NCBI GenBank assembly: GCA_028869255.1
Contig: CP110972.1
Span: 5,928,001 to 5,992,000, forward strand
Source: Pseudomonas poae
Lineage (GTDB): Bacteria; Pseudomonadota; Gammaproteobacteria; Pseudomonadales; Pseudomonadaceae
DNA length: 64,000 bases
Direction of reading: 5' to 3'
Under the pieces are notes generated by a model that saw nothing but the letters and a program-made list of their open reading frames with translations, did not search any database and had not been told where the DNA came from. Position 1 is the stretch's first letter, and each line of letters starts with the position of its first letter. Below are positions 37,782 to 48,454 of the stretch, one piece after another. A program made the translations under genes and the position numbers.

Positions 37782-40700
37782 TCAAAATCCTGCGAAAGAA
37801 ATTAAGTTGCTGCCGGTTGGGTTACGTGCGGATGGCGCGAGAATTCCATCATAGCCATTGGCTTTTGCCCAACTGCCGATCTGGTGCGTTTGTGTGTACT
37901 TGTTACCCGTAATGCTTTTGAGTGACACGCCCAATTGTTTGCGCACGTCGGCGCGCGTCAAGTCCAGCACGTTGTTGAGTTGCACCTTTTTGCTGACCAG
38001 CACGCGCGTCGACAGGTCGACGCCCCAATGCGTGACTTCGCCCAGTGCGGTCTTGCGTGAGTTGGCGCCATATACGCCGCCCAGACCTTTATCCGTATAG
38101 CGGTGTCGGGAATCCACATTCCACTTGTGTGCCTGCCAGGTCGTGCCGATCCGTCCCGGTTCCTCGAAGCGGTAAACCGTACGGTTGACCTTGCGCCCCT
38201 TGGGTGGGCTTGAACATTTCATCAGGCCCAGTGGGTCGGCCCAGCTCAAGGGGTTGGGGGCATACTGGTAGAGGTTGAGGCCGCCGGCCAGGCCAATCGG
38301 ATCGGGTGTGGTGAAGCGCCCGATGTCCGGGTCGTAAAAGCGCAGCGTGTTGTAGTGCAGCCCGGTCTCGCGGTCCAGGTACTGGCCCTGGAAACGCAGG
38401 TTCTGCTCTTCGATGAAGTAAGGCTCGCGCACTTCCTCGACGGTAGTGCCCCACACCGCATGGCGCGCCTGCCAGACAGTATGGCCATCACTTTCAGTCA
38501 GCCGCTCCGGCAGGCCGTTGATGTCGTTGTGGTAGTACCGAATTTTCTGCAGGTCACCCAGGCCATCCACGCGGGCCAGCGGTTCATAGCCTTCATCGGC
38601 GTAGAGATACAGGCTGGTTTGCTGGTTGCAGTGTTCCTGCAACAGTTGCAGGGCATCCCAAGTGAAACGAGTCTGGCTCAGTTGCACGCCGTTGCGGTCG
38701 CGGGTGGTTTTGGCGATGCGCCGGCCGAGCGGGTCGTAGGTCATCTCGACCACCGAGCCGTCGGCGTTGTGCACCTGTGCCAGGCGCTGCTCGGCGTCAT
38801 AGCTGAAGTGCTGCACGCCGCGTCGGGCGCTGTGTTTCTCGATAACCCGGCCGAAGCCGTCGTAGCGGTAGCGCTTGTCCTGGTAGGTCAACAAACGGTT
38901 GTTGGCGACGGGGCCGAAGCCGTCCAGCAGGTTGGCCGCCGGGTCATAGGCGAACGCCTCGCGCTGCCCCTGCAGGCTGTCTTGGCTGGCGAGGATGCGT
39001 CCGGTTGCATCGTAATGCAGGAGTTGACGGTGTGTGCCATCGGGCCGACTTTCCAAGCGCTCGACCAATTGGTCGCTGGCGTCATAACCGAACTGCGTCT
39101 GAGACGCCGGTTGCAACCCCGCTTGGCCTCGCAGGCGGCGCTGGCGCGCACGCAGGCGGCTGCTGCGATCGTATTCGCTGCGGGTGCTGATATGCCCCTG
39201 GGTTTGCAGGACTTCACGGTGCAAGCGGTCGCGTTCGAAGTCGCTGATCACCACACCGTCCAGATTGATCTGGTGCAGGTGACCGCTGCCGTAGCGCAGG
39301 CGGTTGAGCCAGCGACCGTCGGGAAGCTGGGTCTGGACCAAATTGCCCAACTCGTCGTAGTGGTGCGCCAGGCTGCCGGCGGCCGTTTGCTCAAGAATCA
39401 GCTGGCCGAGGCGGTCGTAGCCAAAGCCGAGCTTTTGTTGCGCGCCGTCACCTCCGGTATAGGTGATGGCGGTGACTTGATCGAGTGCGTCGTACTGATA
39501 CTCGGTGCGCCCGTCCGTCGTTTGTCTGGCGGTCAGGCGACCGCCGGCATCGCGCAGCAGATCATGCACGATGGGCGGCTCGGTCCCCGCCGACGCAAGC
39601 GCCTGCACCTGGGTGACGTTATCCAGCGAGTCGTAGGCGTAACGCTTGAGGCTGCCGTCCAGGCGCTGTTCCTGGGTCAGTCGGTCGCCTGCGTCCCAGT
39701 CGAAGCGGTAGCGCTCACCGTTTTCGTTGATCAGGCTTTGCAGGCGGCCGTAGGCATCATGGTGCAATTCCACGCGGCGACCATGGGCGTCTGTGCGCTG
39801 GCGTAACAAGCCGTTCGGCGCGTGCTCGAAGTGTGTCGTTTGCCCGGCCGGGTCGCTGTAGCCGATCACCTGTCCGCTGGCGTCGCGCTGGTAGTGTTCG
39901 GTGCGGCCATCGGGCAATTGCTTGCTGACCAGGCGACCCTGGCTGTCATAGGCGAAAACGGTACGCTCGCCGAGGGCGTCGCTGCTGGTGTGCAACAGGC
40001 CGCGCTCGTCGTAGCGCAACTGGGTGCTGTAGCCCGAACAATCGGTGTGCTTGCTCAACTGTCCAAGCGGCGTCCATTGCAGGGTCTTGCGCTTGCCGGT
40101 GGCGTCGATGATTGCCACGACCTGGCCGTGGGCGTCGTGACGGTAGGCGGTCACGTGGCCCAGCGGATCAGTCTCGCTGATGCAGTTGCCTCTCGTATCG
40201 TAGCGGTACTGCCAGGTGTTGCCTGCCGCATCGGTTTCCGCCAGCGGCAGCGCCCAATGTTCCAGCCACAAGGTCGACTCGCTGCGGCCCAGCGGGTCGA
40301 GCGTAACGCTCAGGTTTCCGGCCTCGTCGTAGGCAAACTGGTATTGCCCGCCGTTCGGATCGGTAGCACCCAGCAATTGGTTTTCAGTATTCCACTCAAA
40401 CGCCCAGGTACGTCCCAGCCCATCGACCGACTCAATGATCTGGTGCGCTGCGTCCCAGCGGCGTGTGCTGGTCCGCTCAAGCCCGTCGGTGATGCGCGTG
40501 ATACCGGCGTCCAAGTCATAGCTGAACTGGTAGGTGTCGCCCGCATCGGTCCAATGCCGCACCACGCGCCACTCGCGCTCGTCGACACATGCCCACTGGT
40601 AGAAGCAGCGCAAGCCGGTCGGCAGTTGGTGCTCGACCATGCGCTGCCCGGGGTCGTAGGCGAACCGGCGCTTCACCTGGCCGTCGGACTGGCGCACCGA

Positions 40701-42198
40701 CGCCAGGTCGCCACGGCTGTCGTAGGTGTAATGCATCAGCACTTCGCGGCGCTGATCGGGGTACAGACGCTCGATCCGGCTGACACGCTGCGGCCAGAGG
40801 GCGTCGTAGCTCAGTTCGGCGCGAACCAGGTCGAAGGTATCGCGCAGGCGCAGCAGGCGACCGCCGTCGTCGTAGTCGAGGTAGATGCGGTTGTCGTTGC
40901 GGTCCCCCAACTGGCTCAGGCGTAGCCATGTTGCGTCCTGTGGCGCGGGGTCGAACAACCGGTAAAGGCCGTCCGCGCTCTCGATCAGCAGTTGGCCATT
41001 CAGGTGGCGCCGTACGCTGAGTCCTTCGCCGGCACTGAACACGGCGCCGCCCAACGGGATGGCCCCCATGTCGATGCGTCGGCCTTGTTCATCGGTGTAC
41101 AGCAACAACTCGCCACCGTCTGGGTGGGGCAGCCGTTGCACGCTGACTTCGTAACCGACGCTCCAGCCAGCACCGAACAGACCGTTACGGCGTTCGTCGC
41201 GGCTGTTGTAGAAGCGCTGCCAGTCGATGGGCATGATGCCGGGCAGGGCGAAATCCAGCTCTTCGGGGCCGCCGAGCACCTTCGCACCGGTGCTGGCATG
41301 CACAGGGTTGGATGAACCCATGGCCGCATTGGCCAGTGCCCCCATGGCCTGGCTGACCACGAGCGAATTCACCCCGGCCAGCAGCATGCACGGCAGGTTA
41401 CTCAGGAATTTGCCCTTGCCGCCCTTGAGCATCATCAAGGCCGTGACGGCCAGCCCGACCCCAGGGGTCTTGCCGCTGCGGATCTCGCGCACGACCACCG
41501 AGCCTCCGCCGATGGTCACATTCGGTGAAATCAGGCCGGACGACACCACGGTTGCATCACAGGTACTGCGGTCACCGCTGCGTACGGCGGGCTGGCCATT
41601 GATCGTGACTTTTTCCGAGCCTTCGGCCAGAAACTGCGGCGGCATCGGGGGGTGCTTGGTGCAGGTCACCAGGTCCAGCGGCTTGGGGACCGCGCCGGGC
41701 GCCGGGGTGGCCACCGTGGGGCGCCACATCTGAGCGAAAAAGCCTTTGGCCATGTCCAGGTAGCCCGGCTCCTCGCCGGGCTCAGGCTCCGTCGTTTCGG
41801 TGCCGGATGGCTCAACGTGCGACGGCACGGCGCCCGCTGCGCGCTGCGGGAGTGGTGTTGATCAGGGTGTCTGTAGAACCACTGAGAATGGTCGCCATGA
41901 CGGTGGGAGGGAACAGTGCATTGCCGATCCCCTCGCACATGTCACTCAAGCCTTTGTCGGCTCCGGTCTTGCTCATGGCCACGCCGACGACCACCCCGAC
42001 CACTGCCCCCAGCACGCACGCGCCAAGCCCGAAGGTGGCGACGGTAATACCGGTAGCCGCCACCACCGCCGCTGTCGCCAGCGCGGTAATCGCCACATTG
42101 GCCGCCACCTCCAGCACGCCGCCGAGGATGTCCGCCATGACCGAGGTGTGGGACAGCCCGTCGCCCAGGCGCGCAGCCCAGAGCAGCGCGTCAGACAT
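37782..42198 (-). CDS. Rhs1: prePAAR/PAAR-Rhs T6SS effector with a RES-domain tip; frame broken near residue 120
   Basis: About 1470 residues when joined. The first part (42198 to about 41845) holds prePAAR AARLGDGLSH (residues 8-17) and hydrophobic helices; the rest (to 37782) holds PAAR, second hydrophobic part, YD repeats, FRFYDPDIGRFTTPDPIGLA and DPLGLM. The frames are offset at the GC run 41836-41847; two more bases give PAARAAGA as in rhs2. The C-terminal about 140 residues differ from rhs2. HRYTDKGLGGVYGANSRKTA, then LGEV, matches the RES pattern R-Y-x3-G...[LV]Y-x-S...TAL-x-E, and GYDGILAPSARNPTGSNLISF matches its second conserved block. RES toxins degrade NAD+. Start codon ATG 42198, 12 nt after eagR. 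Confidence 0.85.
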
Positions 42199-42210
42199 GC
42201 AAAGGCTGCT

Positions 42211-42645
42211 TCACTGAGGTACGTCGAACACGAGCGAGCCCTTGATCGTCGCCCAGTGTGCGGCTTCGGCATCCCCCAGCGTGTCCGGTTTCACGTAACT
42301 CAAAGCCATCATCTTGCGCGTGCCCGGCAGCACTAACGCCAGCTGATATTGGAAGACCTTGTCATTGCCCTTGCTGAACTGGCTGCGCAGCTCGATAGCT
42401 TCCACTTCCTGGGCGGCGCCCAGGCGCACGCTGACGCTTGGCTGGCAGCGCAAATCCTGTACCTGTTGCTCCAGGCGCTTGAGCTGGTCGTCGAAGTTGC
42501 TGTGCAGGGTTTCGCCTTCATTCAGAAGGCTGCGGCTGATGATCAGGGAAGTGCCCAATTCGGGGAACTTGAGGATATTGATCGTCGCGTCCTGCAGCTC
42601 GGTGACCGGCAGTTGAAACTGGAATTCGTTGATTCGGTACGTCAT
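42211..42645 (-). CDS. eagR: EagR-type DUF1795/DcrB-like chaperone for Rhs effectors
   Basis: 144-residue cytoplasmic protein of the DUF1795 family. MTYRINEFQFQLP, then DATINILKFPELGTSLIISR and LNEGETLHSNFDDQLKRLEQ, is characteristic of Eag chaperones, which bind the prePAAR and N-terminal membrane helices of PAAR-Rhs effectors and help seat them on VgrG. Its place between vgrG and rhs1 fits exactly. No second copy precedes rhs2, so it probably serves both effectors, whose N-termini are alike. Confidence 0.9.
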   Translation of the reverse strand: MTYRINEFQFQLPVTELQDATINILKFPELGTSLIISRSLLNEGETLHSNFDDQLKRLEQQVQDLRCQPSVSVRLGAAQEVEAIELRSQFSKGNDKVFQYQLALVLPGTRKMMALSYVKPDTLGDAEAAHWATIKGSLVFDVPQ

Positions 42646-42660
42646 GGAAAACAGGTCTCG

Positions 42661-44601
42661 TCAGGAGCTTTTAGGCGCGGGGAAAATGGCTTTGATATTG
42701 GCGTCGATGCTTTTTTTGATGCCCTGGCCATCGGGTTGGGCGTCGGGGCCCTGACCGTTGTTCAGGTGCAGCACACCTTTGGTGTTGAACTGGGCATCGC
42801 CGCTGGCATAGAAGCTGATATTCACGCCGGTGAGGTTGATCTGCCCGCTGGCATTCAACTCCAGAATGCTTTCACCGCAGACCAGGCGCAGGTTTTCGCC
42901 CACCTCGATGACGTAGCTCTGGCTGATGCTGTCGGTCTTGCGCTGGCCCACCAAGAGCACGTCCTCCTGTTTGACGATGCGCGTACGGTTATTACCGATG
43001 GTCACCGTCTCGTTGTGGCCGATGCTCTTGTTGCGGTCATGCCCAACGGAGTGGCTTTCATCCACCTCCACCACGATGTCCTGGTTGCGCTCGGCGTGGA
43101 TGTACAGCTGCTCCAGCCCCTTCTTGTCCTCCATGCGGATTTCGTTGAAGTTGGCCGGTGTGCCGCCTTTGTTGGAGCGGCTTTTCATGCCGCTCTGGGT
43201 CGCGTTTTCCGGCAGGTCGTAAGGCACGGTCTGCTCGGCGTTGTACACGCGCCCGGTGATGATTGGCCGGTCCGGGTCGCCTTCCAGAAAGCTCACAATC
43301 ACTTCCTGGCCGATCCGTGGAATCTGCATCGAGCCCCAATTCTTGCCGGCCCAGGATTGCGAAACACGAATCCAGCATGAGCTGTTTTCGTTGGATTGGT
43401 CGTGGCGGTCCCAGTGGAAGTGCACCTTTACGCGGCCGTACTGGTCGGTCCAGATTTCCTCGCCTTTGGGGCCGACCACCAGGGCCGTCTGCGGGCCTTT
43501 GACGATGGGGCGGTAGGTGCTGGCCAGCGGCCGGAAGCTTTGTTGGGCGTCGATGCAGGTGAGGCTGCTTTCGAACTGCGCAGAACCCGAGCCGCCGCCG
43601 CTTTCCAGGCTTTCCTGGGTGATGTAGTAGCGAATGCCTACGATCAGGTATTCGCGGTTCTGGTCCTGGCGGCTGAAGCCGGTGAGGCTGAACAGGTGGC
43701 CCGAACCCAGGCCCCGTGCGTTGCCGCTGAACTCGATCTGTTCGTGCAAGGTTTGCAGGGCTTCGATGCGGGTGCGCGCATAGTGTTCGCCGTCGGCGCT
43801 TTGCACGTAGGTGCCGGGGTAGTCGTACAGCGGGTAGTCGCCGGCGGTGTGCGGGCGCGGCATGGCCGAGCGCACGTCGATGCTGGCGCTGGGGCGCTGG
43901 AAGTCGTAGTCGTTGAGCTCCAGCGAACCCGGCTGCACCTGCTGCGCGAGGTGCCAGTTGTGCATGTGGTCGCGTTCGCGCTGTTGCTCGTCCTTGGGGT
44001 AGTACGGGATCGACGCGTAGCCCGCCACCGTGGTGTGCGCGCCATAGGCGTCGGCCAGTACCAGCACATGGCGGTCCTGCTCGTGGCGGAAGAAGTAGTA
44101 GATGCCTTCCTGTTCCATCAAGCGGCTGACGAAATCGAAGCTGGTTTCGCGGTACTGCACGCAGTATTCCCACTCGCGGTACGGCCGGCTCAGGGCGTCT
44201 TCGAAGTCCGAGAAACCCAGGTCGCGGAACACCTGCTTGATGATCTGCGGGATGCTCAGGTTCTGGAAAATCCGGCAGTCCGAGGTACGGCTCAGCAGCC
44301 ACAGCCATGGGCGCAGCGTCACCTGGTAACTGGCGAACTGGCCCTGGTCGATGCTCTGGCTGCACTGCGCGACGATGCCGTGAAAGTGCCGCTCACCCCC
44401 GTCGGCCAGTTGCAGGCCCACGCTCATCGGCTTGCCCAGCAACTGGTTGAGGTCGATGTTGGCGTCCAGCGAGGTCAGTTGCAGCTCATAGGTGAACAGC
44501 CGCCCCAATTCTTCACCGCCGCCCATTTGATTGAGCAGCAGCACATCCGGCCCGAGGGGGCTGGTGATTTTGGCCAGGCGTGAGGCTTGGTTGAATAGCA
44601 T
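42661..44601 (-). CDS. vgrG: VgrG spike protein of the T6SS
   Basis: 646-residue spike (TssI) that trimerises at the Hcp tube tip and carries PAAR-Rhs effectors. gp27/gp5-like N-terminal part about residues 10-370 (LGRLFTYELQLTSLD, YCVQYRETSFDFVSRLMEQEGIYYFFRH), then OB-fold with GRVKVHFHWDRHDQSNENSS, SWAGKNWGSMQIPRIGQEVI and VSFLEGDPDRPIITGRVYN, then the DUF2345-like beta-prism region up to about residue 600. The tail after residue 615 is short, so it is not an evolved VgrG with its own toxin. It heads the cargo group vgrG-eagR-rhs1-imm1-rhs2-imm2. Confidence 0.95.
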   Translation of the reverse strand: MLFNQASRLAKITSPLGPDVLLLNQMGGGEELGRLFTYELQLTSLDANIDLNQLLGKPMSVGLQLADGGERHFHGIVAQCSQSIDQGQFASYQVTLRPWLWLLSRTSDCRIFQNLSIPQIIKQVFRDLGFSDFEDALSRPYREWEYCVQYRETSFDFVSRLMEQEGIYYFFRHEQDRHVLVLADAYGAHTTVAGYASIPYYPKDEQQRERDHMHNWHLAQQVQPGSLELNDYDFQRPSASIDVRSAMPRPHTAGDYPLYDYPGTYVQSADGEHYARTRIEALQTLHEQIEFSGNARGLGSGHLFSLTGFSRQDQNREYLIVGIRYYITQESLESGGGSGSAQFESSLTCIDAQQSFRPLASTYRPIVKGPQTALVVGPKGEEIWTDQYGRVKVHFHWDRHDQSNENSSCWIRVSQSWAGKNWGSMQIPRIGQEVIVSFLEGDPDRPIITGRVYNAEQTVPYDLPENATQSGMKSRSNKGGTPANFNEIRMEDKKGLEQLYIHAERNQDIVVEVDESHSVGHDRNKSIGHNETVTIGNNRTRIVKQEDVLLVGQRKTDSISQSYVIEVGENLRLVCGESILELNASGQINLTGVNISFYASGDAQFNTKGVLHLNNGQGPDAQPDGQGIKKSIDANIKAIFPAPKSS

Positions 44602-44647
44602 CGGTTAACCCGTAAATTACGTAATAGCTGTAGGAACCGGCTCTAAA

Positions 44648-44737
44648 TGTGGGAGCGGGCTTGCTCGCGAATGCGGTGAATCAGTCACCGGATGCATCAA
44701 CTGACACACCGCCTTCGCGAGCAAGCCCGCTCCCACA
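44648..44737. repeat. REPIN (GTGGGAGCGGGCTTGCTCGCGAA type) between tssH and vgrG
   Basis: Inverted TGTGGGAGCGGGCTTGCTCG arms with inner CGCGAATGCGGTG / CACCGCCTTCGCG pairing. It separates the structural T6SS genes from the cargo genes. Confidence 0.9.
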
Positions 44738-44759
44738 GTTTTGATCGCGTTCCGTCAGG

Positions 44760-47418
44760 TCAATCGCTGAAGTCGTAGTGCAATTCATTATCCCGGCTGC
44801 TGATGCGCACTCCCGCCAACGGCTTGCCTTCGAGCATGCGCGTGAGGAACTCACGGCTCATGTCTGGCAGCAGGCTGTTGGTGAGGATGGTGTCGATCAT
44901 GCGTCCGCCGCTTTCGGTTTCGGTGCAGCGCGAGACGATCAGGTCGACCACTGCGTCGTCGTAGTCGAAGGCGACCTTGTGGGTCGTCTCCACACGCTTT
45001 TTGATGCGGTTGAGTTGCAAGCGAGTAATCGCCTTGAGCATCTCGTCGCTCAGCGGGTAGTACGGGATGGTCACCAAACGGCCGAGCAGCGCCGGCGGGA
45101 AAATCTCCAGCAGCGGCTGGCGCAGGGCCTTGGCGATTGCTTCCGGCTCAGGGATGTTCGCCGGGTCTTTGCAAACCTGGGAAATCAGCTCGGTACCGGC
45201 GTTGGTGGTCAGCAGGATCAAGGTGTTCTTGAAGTCGATCACCCGGCCTTCGCCGTCTTCCATCACGCCCTTGTCGAACACCTGGAAAAAGATTTCGTGC
45301 ACATCGGGGTGGGCTTTTTCCACCTCGTCCAGCAGCACCACGCTGTAGGGTTTGCGCCGTACCGCTTCGGTCAGCACGCCGCCTTCGCCGTAGCCGATAT
45401 AGCCCGGTGGTGCGCCCTTGAGGGTCGACACCGTGTGGGCTTCCTGGAATTCGCTCATGTTGATGGTGATGACGTTCTGCTCGCCGCCGTACATGGCTTC
45501 GGCTAGGGCCAGCGCGGTTTCGGTCTTGCCCACGCCGGAGGTGCCGGCCAGCATGAACACGCCAATCGGCTTGCTCGGGTTGTCGAGCCCGGCGCGGGAG
45601 GTCTGGATGCGCTTGGCGATCATCTGCAGGGCGTGGTCCTGGCCGATGATGCGTTTTTTCAGGTGCTGGTCGAGGTTGAGCACCGTCTCCAGCTCATTGC
45701 GCGCCATGCGGCCCACCGGGATACCGGTCCAATCGGCAACCACCGAGGCCACGGCCTGGTAATCCACGGTCGGCAGGATCAGCGGGGTCTCGCCTTGCAG
45801 GGCGGTGAGGCGTTGTTGCAGGTCGACCAGTTGGGCGCGCAACTCGTCGTTGCCGCTGTCTACCACGCCGGCTTTTTCACGCAGGGTGGCGCGGGTAGCG
45901 AGCAACTCGTCCACCAGGGTTTTCTCTTCGCCCCAGCGGCTTTCCAGGGTTGCCAGGCGTTCACGCTCAGCAACCAGCAAGGCTTCGCTATTGCTCTGAC
46001 GCGCACCAATGGCGATGCCGATGGCATGCTCGCGGGCGATGATTTGCAGCTCGGTTTCCAGCGCTTCGATGCGACGGCGGCTGTCGTCCACTTCGGCCGG
46101 CACGGCGTGCAGGCTGATGGCGACGCGGGCGCAGGCGGTGTCCAGCAGGCTCACGGATTTATCCGGCAACTGGCGTGCAGGAATATAGCGGTGCGAGAGC
46201 TTCACCGAGGCTTCCAGGGCTTCGTCGAGGATCTGCACCTGGTGGTGTTTTTCCATGGTCGAGGCCACCGCCGCGCATCATCAGCAGCGCCTTGTCTTCC
46301 GACGGCTCCGCCACCTGTACGACCTGGAAGCGGCGGGTCAGCGCCGGGTCTTTCTCGATGTGTTTTTTGTACTCGGCCCAAGTCGTGGCGGCCACGGTAC
46401 GCAAGGTGCCACGGGCCAGCGCGGGCTTCAGCAAGTTGGCCGCATCACCGGTCCCGGCAGCGCCACCGGCACCCACCAAGGTGTGGGCTTCGTCGATAAA
46501 CAGGATGATCGGTTTGGGCGAGGCTTGAACGTCTTCGATGACTTGGCGCAGGCGCTGTTCAAACTCGCCTTTCATGCTGGCACCGGCCTGCAGCAGGCCC
46601 ACGTCGAGGCTGCGCAGTTCCACATCCTTGAGCGCGGGCGGTACGTCACCGGCGACGATGCGCAGGGCGAAGCCCTCAACCACGGCAGTCTTGCCGACAC
46701 CGGCTTCACCGGTGAGGATCGGGTTGTTCTGGCGCCGACGCATCAGGATATCCACCAACTGGCGAATCTCTTCATCACGGCCCACGATCGGGTCGAGCTT
46801 GCCGCTGCGCGCCTGTTCGGTCAGGTCGACGGTAAAGCGCTTGAGCGCTTCCTGCTTGCCCATCGCACTCGGCGCCATCGCGCCGCTGGCCTCGCCCGGC
46901 ACTGCGCCGGCGTTGAAACCGTCGCTGGCGCTGAGGGCGTTTTCCGGCGAGTCGCCGACGTATTCATCAAAGCGTTCGCTCAGGGCTTCGGCCTTGATCT
47001 TGTCGAACTCGGACGACAAGCCCAGCAGCGCATGGCGCAGGCTCGGCGTCTTCAGAATGCCGAGCACCAGGTAGCCGGTACGCACCTGGCTTTCACCGAA
47101 CATCAAGCTGCCATAGACCCAGCCGCGCTCCACGGCTTCTTCCACGTGCGACGACAGGTCGGTGATCGAGGTCGAGCCACGTGGCAGGCGGTCCAGGGCT
47201 TCGGTGAGGTCACGCGCCAGGCGCGCCGGTTCCACATTGAACTGGCGGATGATGCGGTGCAGGTCCGAGTCCTGCAGTTGCAGCAATTGGTGAAACCAGT
47301 GGGCCAGTTCCACGTACGGGTTGCCCCGCAGTTTGCAGAACACGGTGGCGGCTTCGATGGCCTTGTAGGCCACGCTGTTGAGTTTGCCGAACAGTGCGGC
47401 GCGACTGATTTCACCCAT
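44760..47418 (-). CDS. tssH: T6SS AAA+ ATPase TssH (ClpV), with an apparent +1 frameshift
   Basis: About 885 residues when joined. Cytoplasmic ClpV disassembles the contracted TssBC sheath. N-terminal Clp_N domain about 1-150; first AAA+ with [11 protein letters not shown] near residue 215 and [11 protein letters not shown]; middle coiled-coil M domain; second AAA+ with [12 protein letters not shown] near residue 625; ClpB-type C-terminus. The frame is broken at the CC of 46268-46269 (plus strand): removing one base turns [10 protein letters not shown] into [16 protein letters not shown] and continues to the natural stop. ATG at 47418 overlaps the end of tssG by 8 bp. Confidence 0.93.
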
Positions 47419-48454
47419 GCTCTGGATTCCTTGAGGTGGTGGCGTGATCGGCGTAATGCCGGGCCAGGATTAGGTCGTTGGCGTCATGCTCGGGCTTGCC
47501 GAGCCAGGTGTTGAAGCCCAGGCGGAACTGGCCGTTGAGTTGCAGCGCCGGTACTTCGGGTTGTTGCAGAACCAGGTTCAAATCCCAGTCCAGTTCATGG
47601 CCCAGGTACTCGGCCACCCACGCCACCAGCTCGTTGAACGGCGGGTGGCCGGGCAGCATGCCCATGTAGTCATCCAGGGTGAGCGGGCCGAGGCGGATGC
47701 GGAACTTATGCTGGCGGTCCCACACATGGCTGCCCAGGCAAAAGTCCACGCCCAGCTGGTTGGCGCTGACCCCTACGCGGCTGCGCTCGGGCAACTCCAG
47801 CCACTGGCCGATGTACTCTTCGATCTCCACCGGCAGGCCGAAATACTCGCCGAGGATCGCCTTCAAGCCGTCCGGGTAGCGGGTTTGCGCCGACAGGTGG
47901 CCGCTGTAATGCAGCTTCGCGGTGTCGGGGATCAGCCCCTGGTTGAGTAGGCTCGGCATGCCCCGGCCGCTGAGTGCCGCCAGGCGTGCGGACCAGTAAT
48001 CATCGTGTGGGCGGTCGTGGCTGACCGTCGGCCGCGCTTCGGCCCAGGCCCGGTAAAACAGGCTGAGCAGGCGATGGTGGAACACATCCAAAAACTGTTT
48101 GCTGGTGCTGTCGGCATTGTTGCGCTGACGCTCGCGCACGTACTCGGTGATGTGCAGTGGCAGCGGGCCGTTGGGGCCGCCGAGGCCGAAGAAGAATTGC
48201 TCCAGGCGCGCCGGTTTGCCATCTCCACCGGGGTCGACCGAGGCCAACGTGGCCGGCGCGAATGTGCAATCCGCCTGTTGCCCGAGGCGCAGCGGGTCAT
48301 CGGCCAGGCGCAGGGAATGGCCCAGGCGCGGCAGGCCCGGCGATTCGCACTCGATACGCCGCAGCGCCTGGAAGAAATCGTATTCCCAGGGCTCCTGATG
48401 CATCGCATCCAGTGTATTCACAGGGTCGGCCGCCGCCCGGGCTTGGCTTTCCAT
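47411..48454 (-). CDS. tssG: T6SS baseplate protein TssG
   Basis: 347-residue baseplate wedge component, partner of TssF and TssE. Family landmarks: PWEYDFFQALRRIEC near residue 22, FFFGLGGPNGPLPLHITEYV near residue 87, DVFHHRLLSLFYRAWAEARP near residue 122 and GLPVEIEEYIGQWLELP near residue 205. The start overlaps tssF by 37 bp; ATG at 48403 (MHQEPWEYDFF) is an alternative that would still overlap slightly less. Confidence 0.93.
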   Translation of the reverse strand: MESQARAAADPVNTLDAMHQEPWEYDFFQALRRIECESPGLPRLGHSLRLADDPLRLGQQADCTFAPATLASVDPGGDGKPARLEQFFFGLGGPNGPLPLHITEYVRERQRNNADSTSKQFLDVFHHRLLSLFYRAWAEARPTVSHDRPHDDYWSARLAALSGRGMPSLLNQGLIPDTAKLHYSGHLSAQTRYPDGLKAILGEYFGLPVEIEEYIGQWLELPERSRVGVSANQLGVDFCLGSHVWDRQHKFRIRLGPLTLDDYMGMLPGHPPFNELVAWVAEYLGHELDWDLNLVLQQPEVPALQLNGQFRLGFNTWLGKPEHDANDLILARHYADHATTSRNPEHG

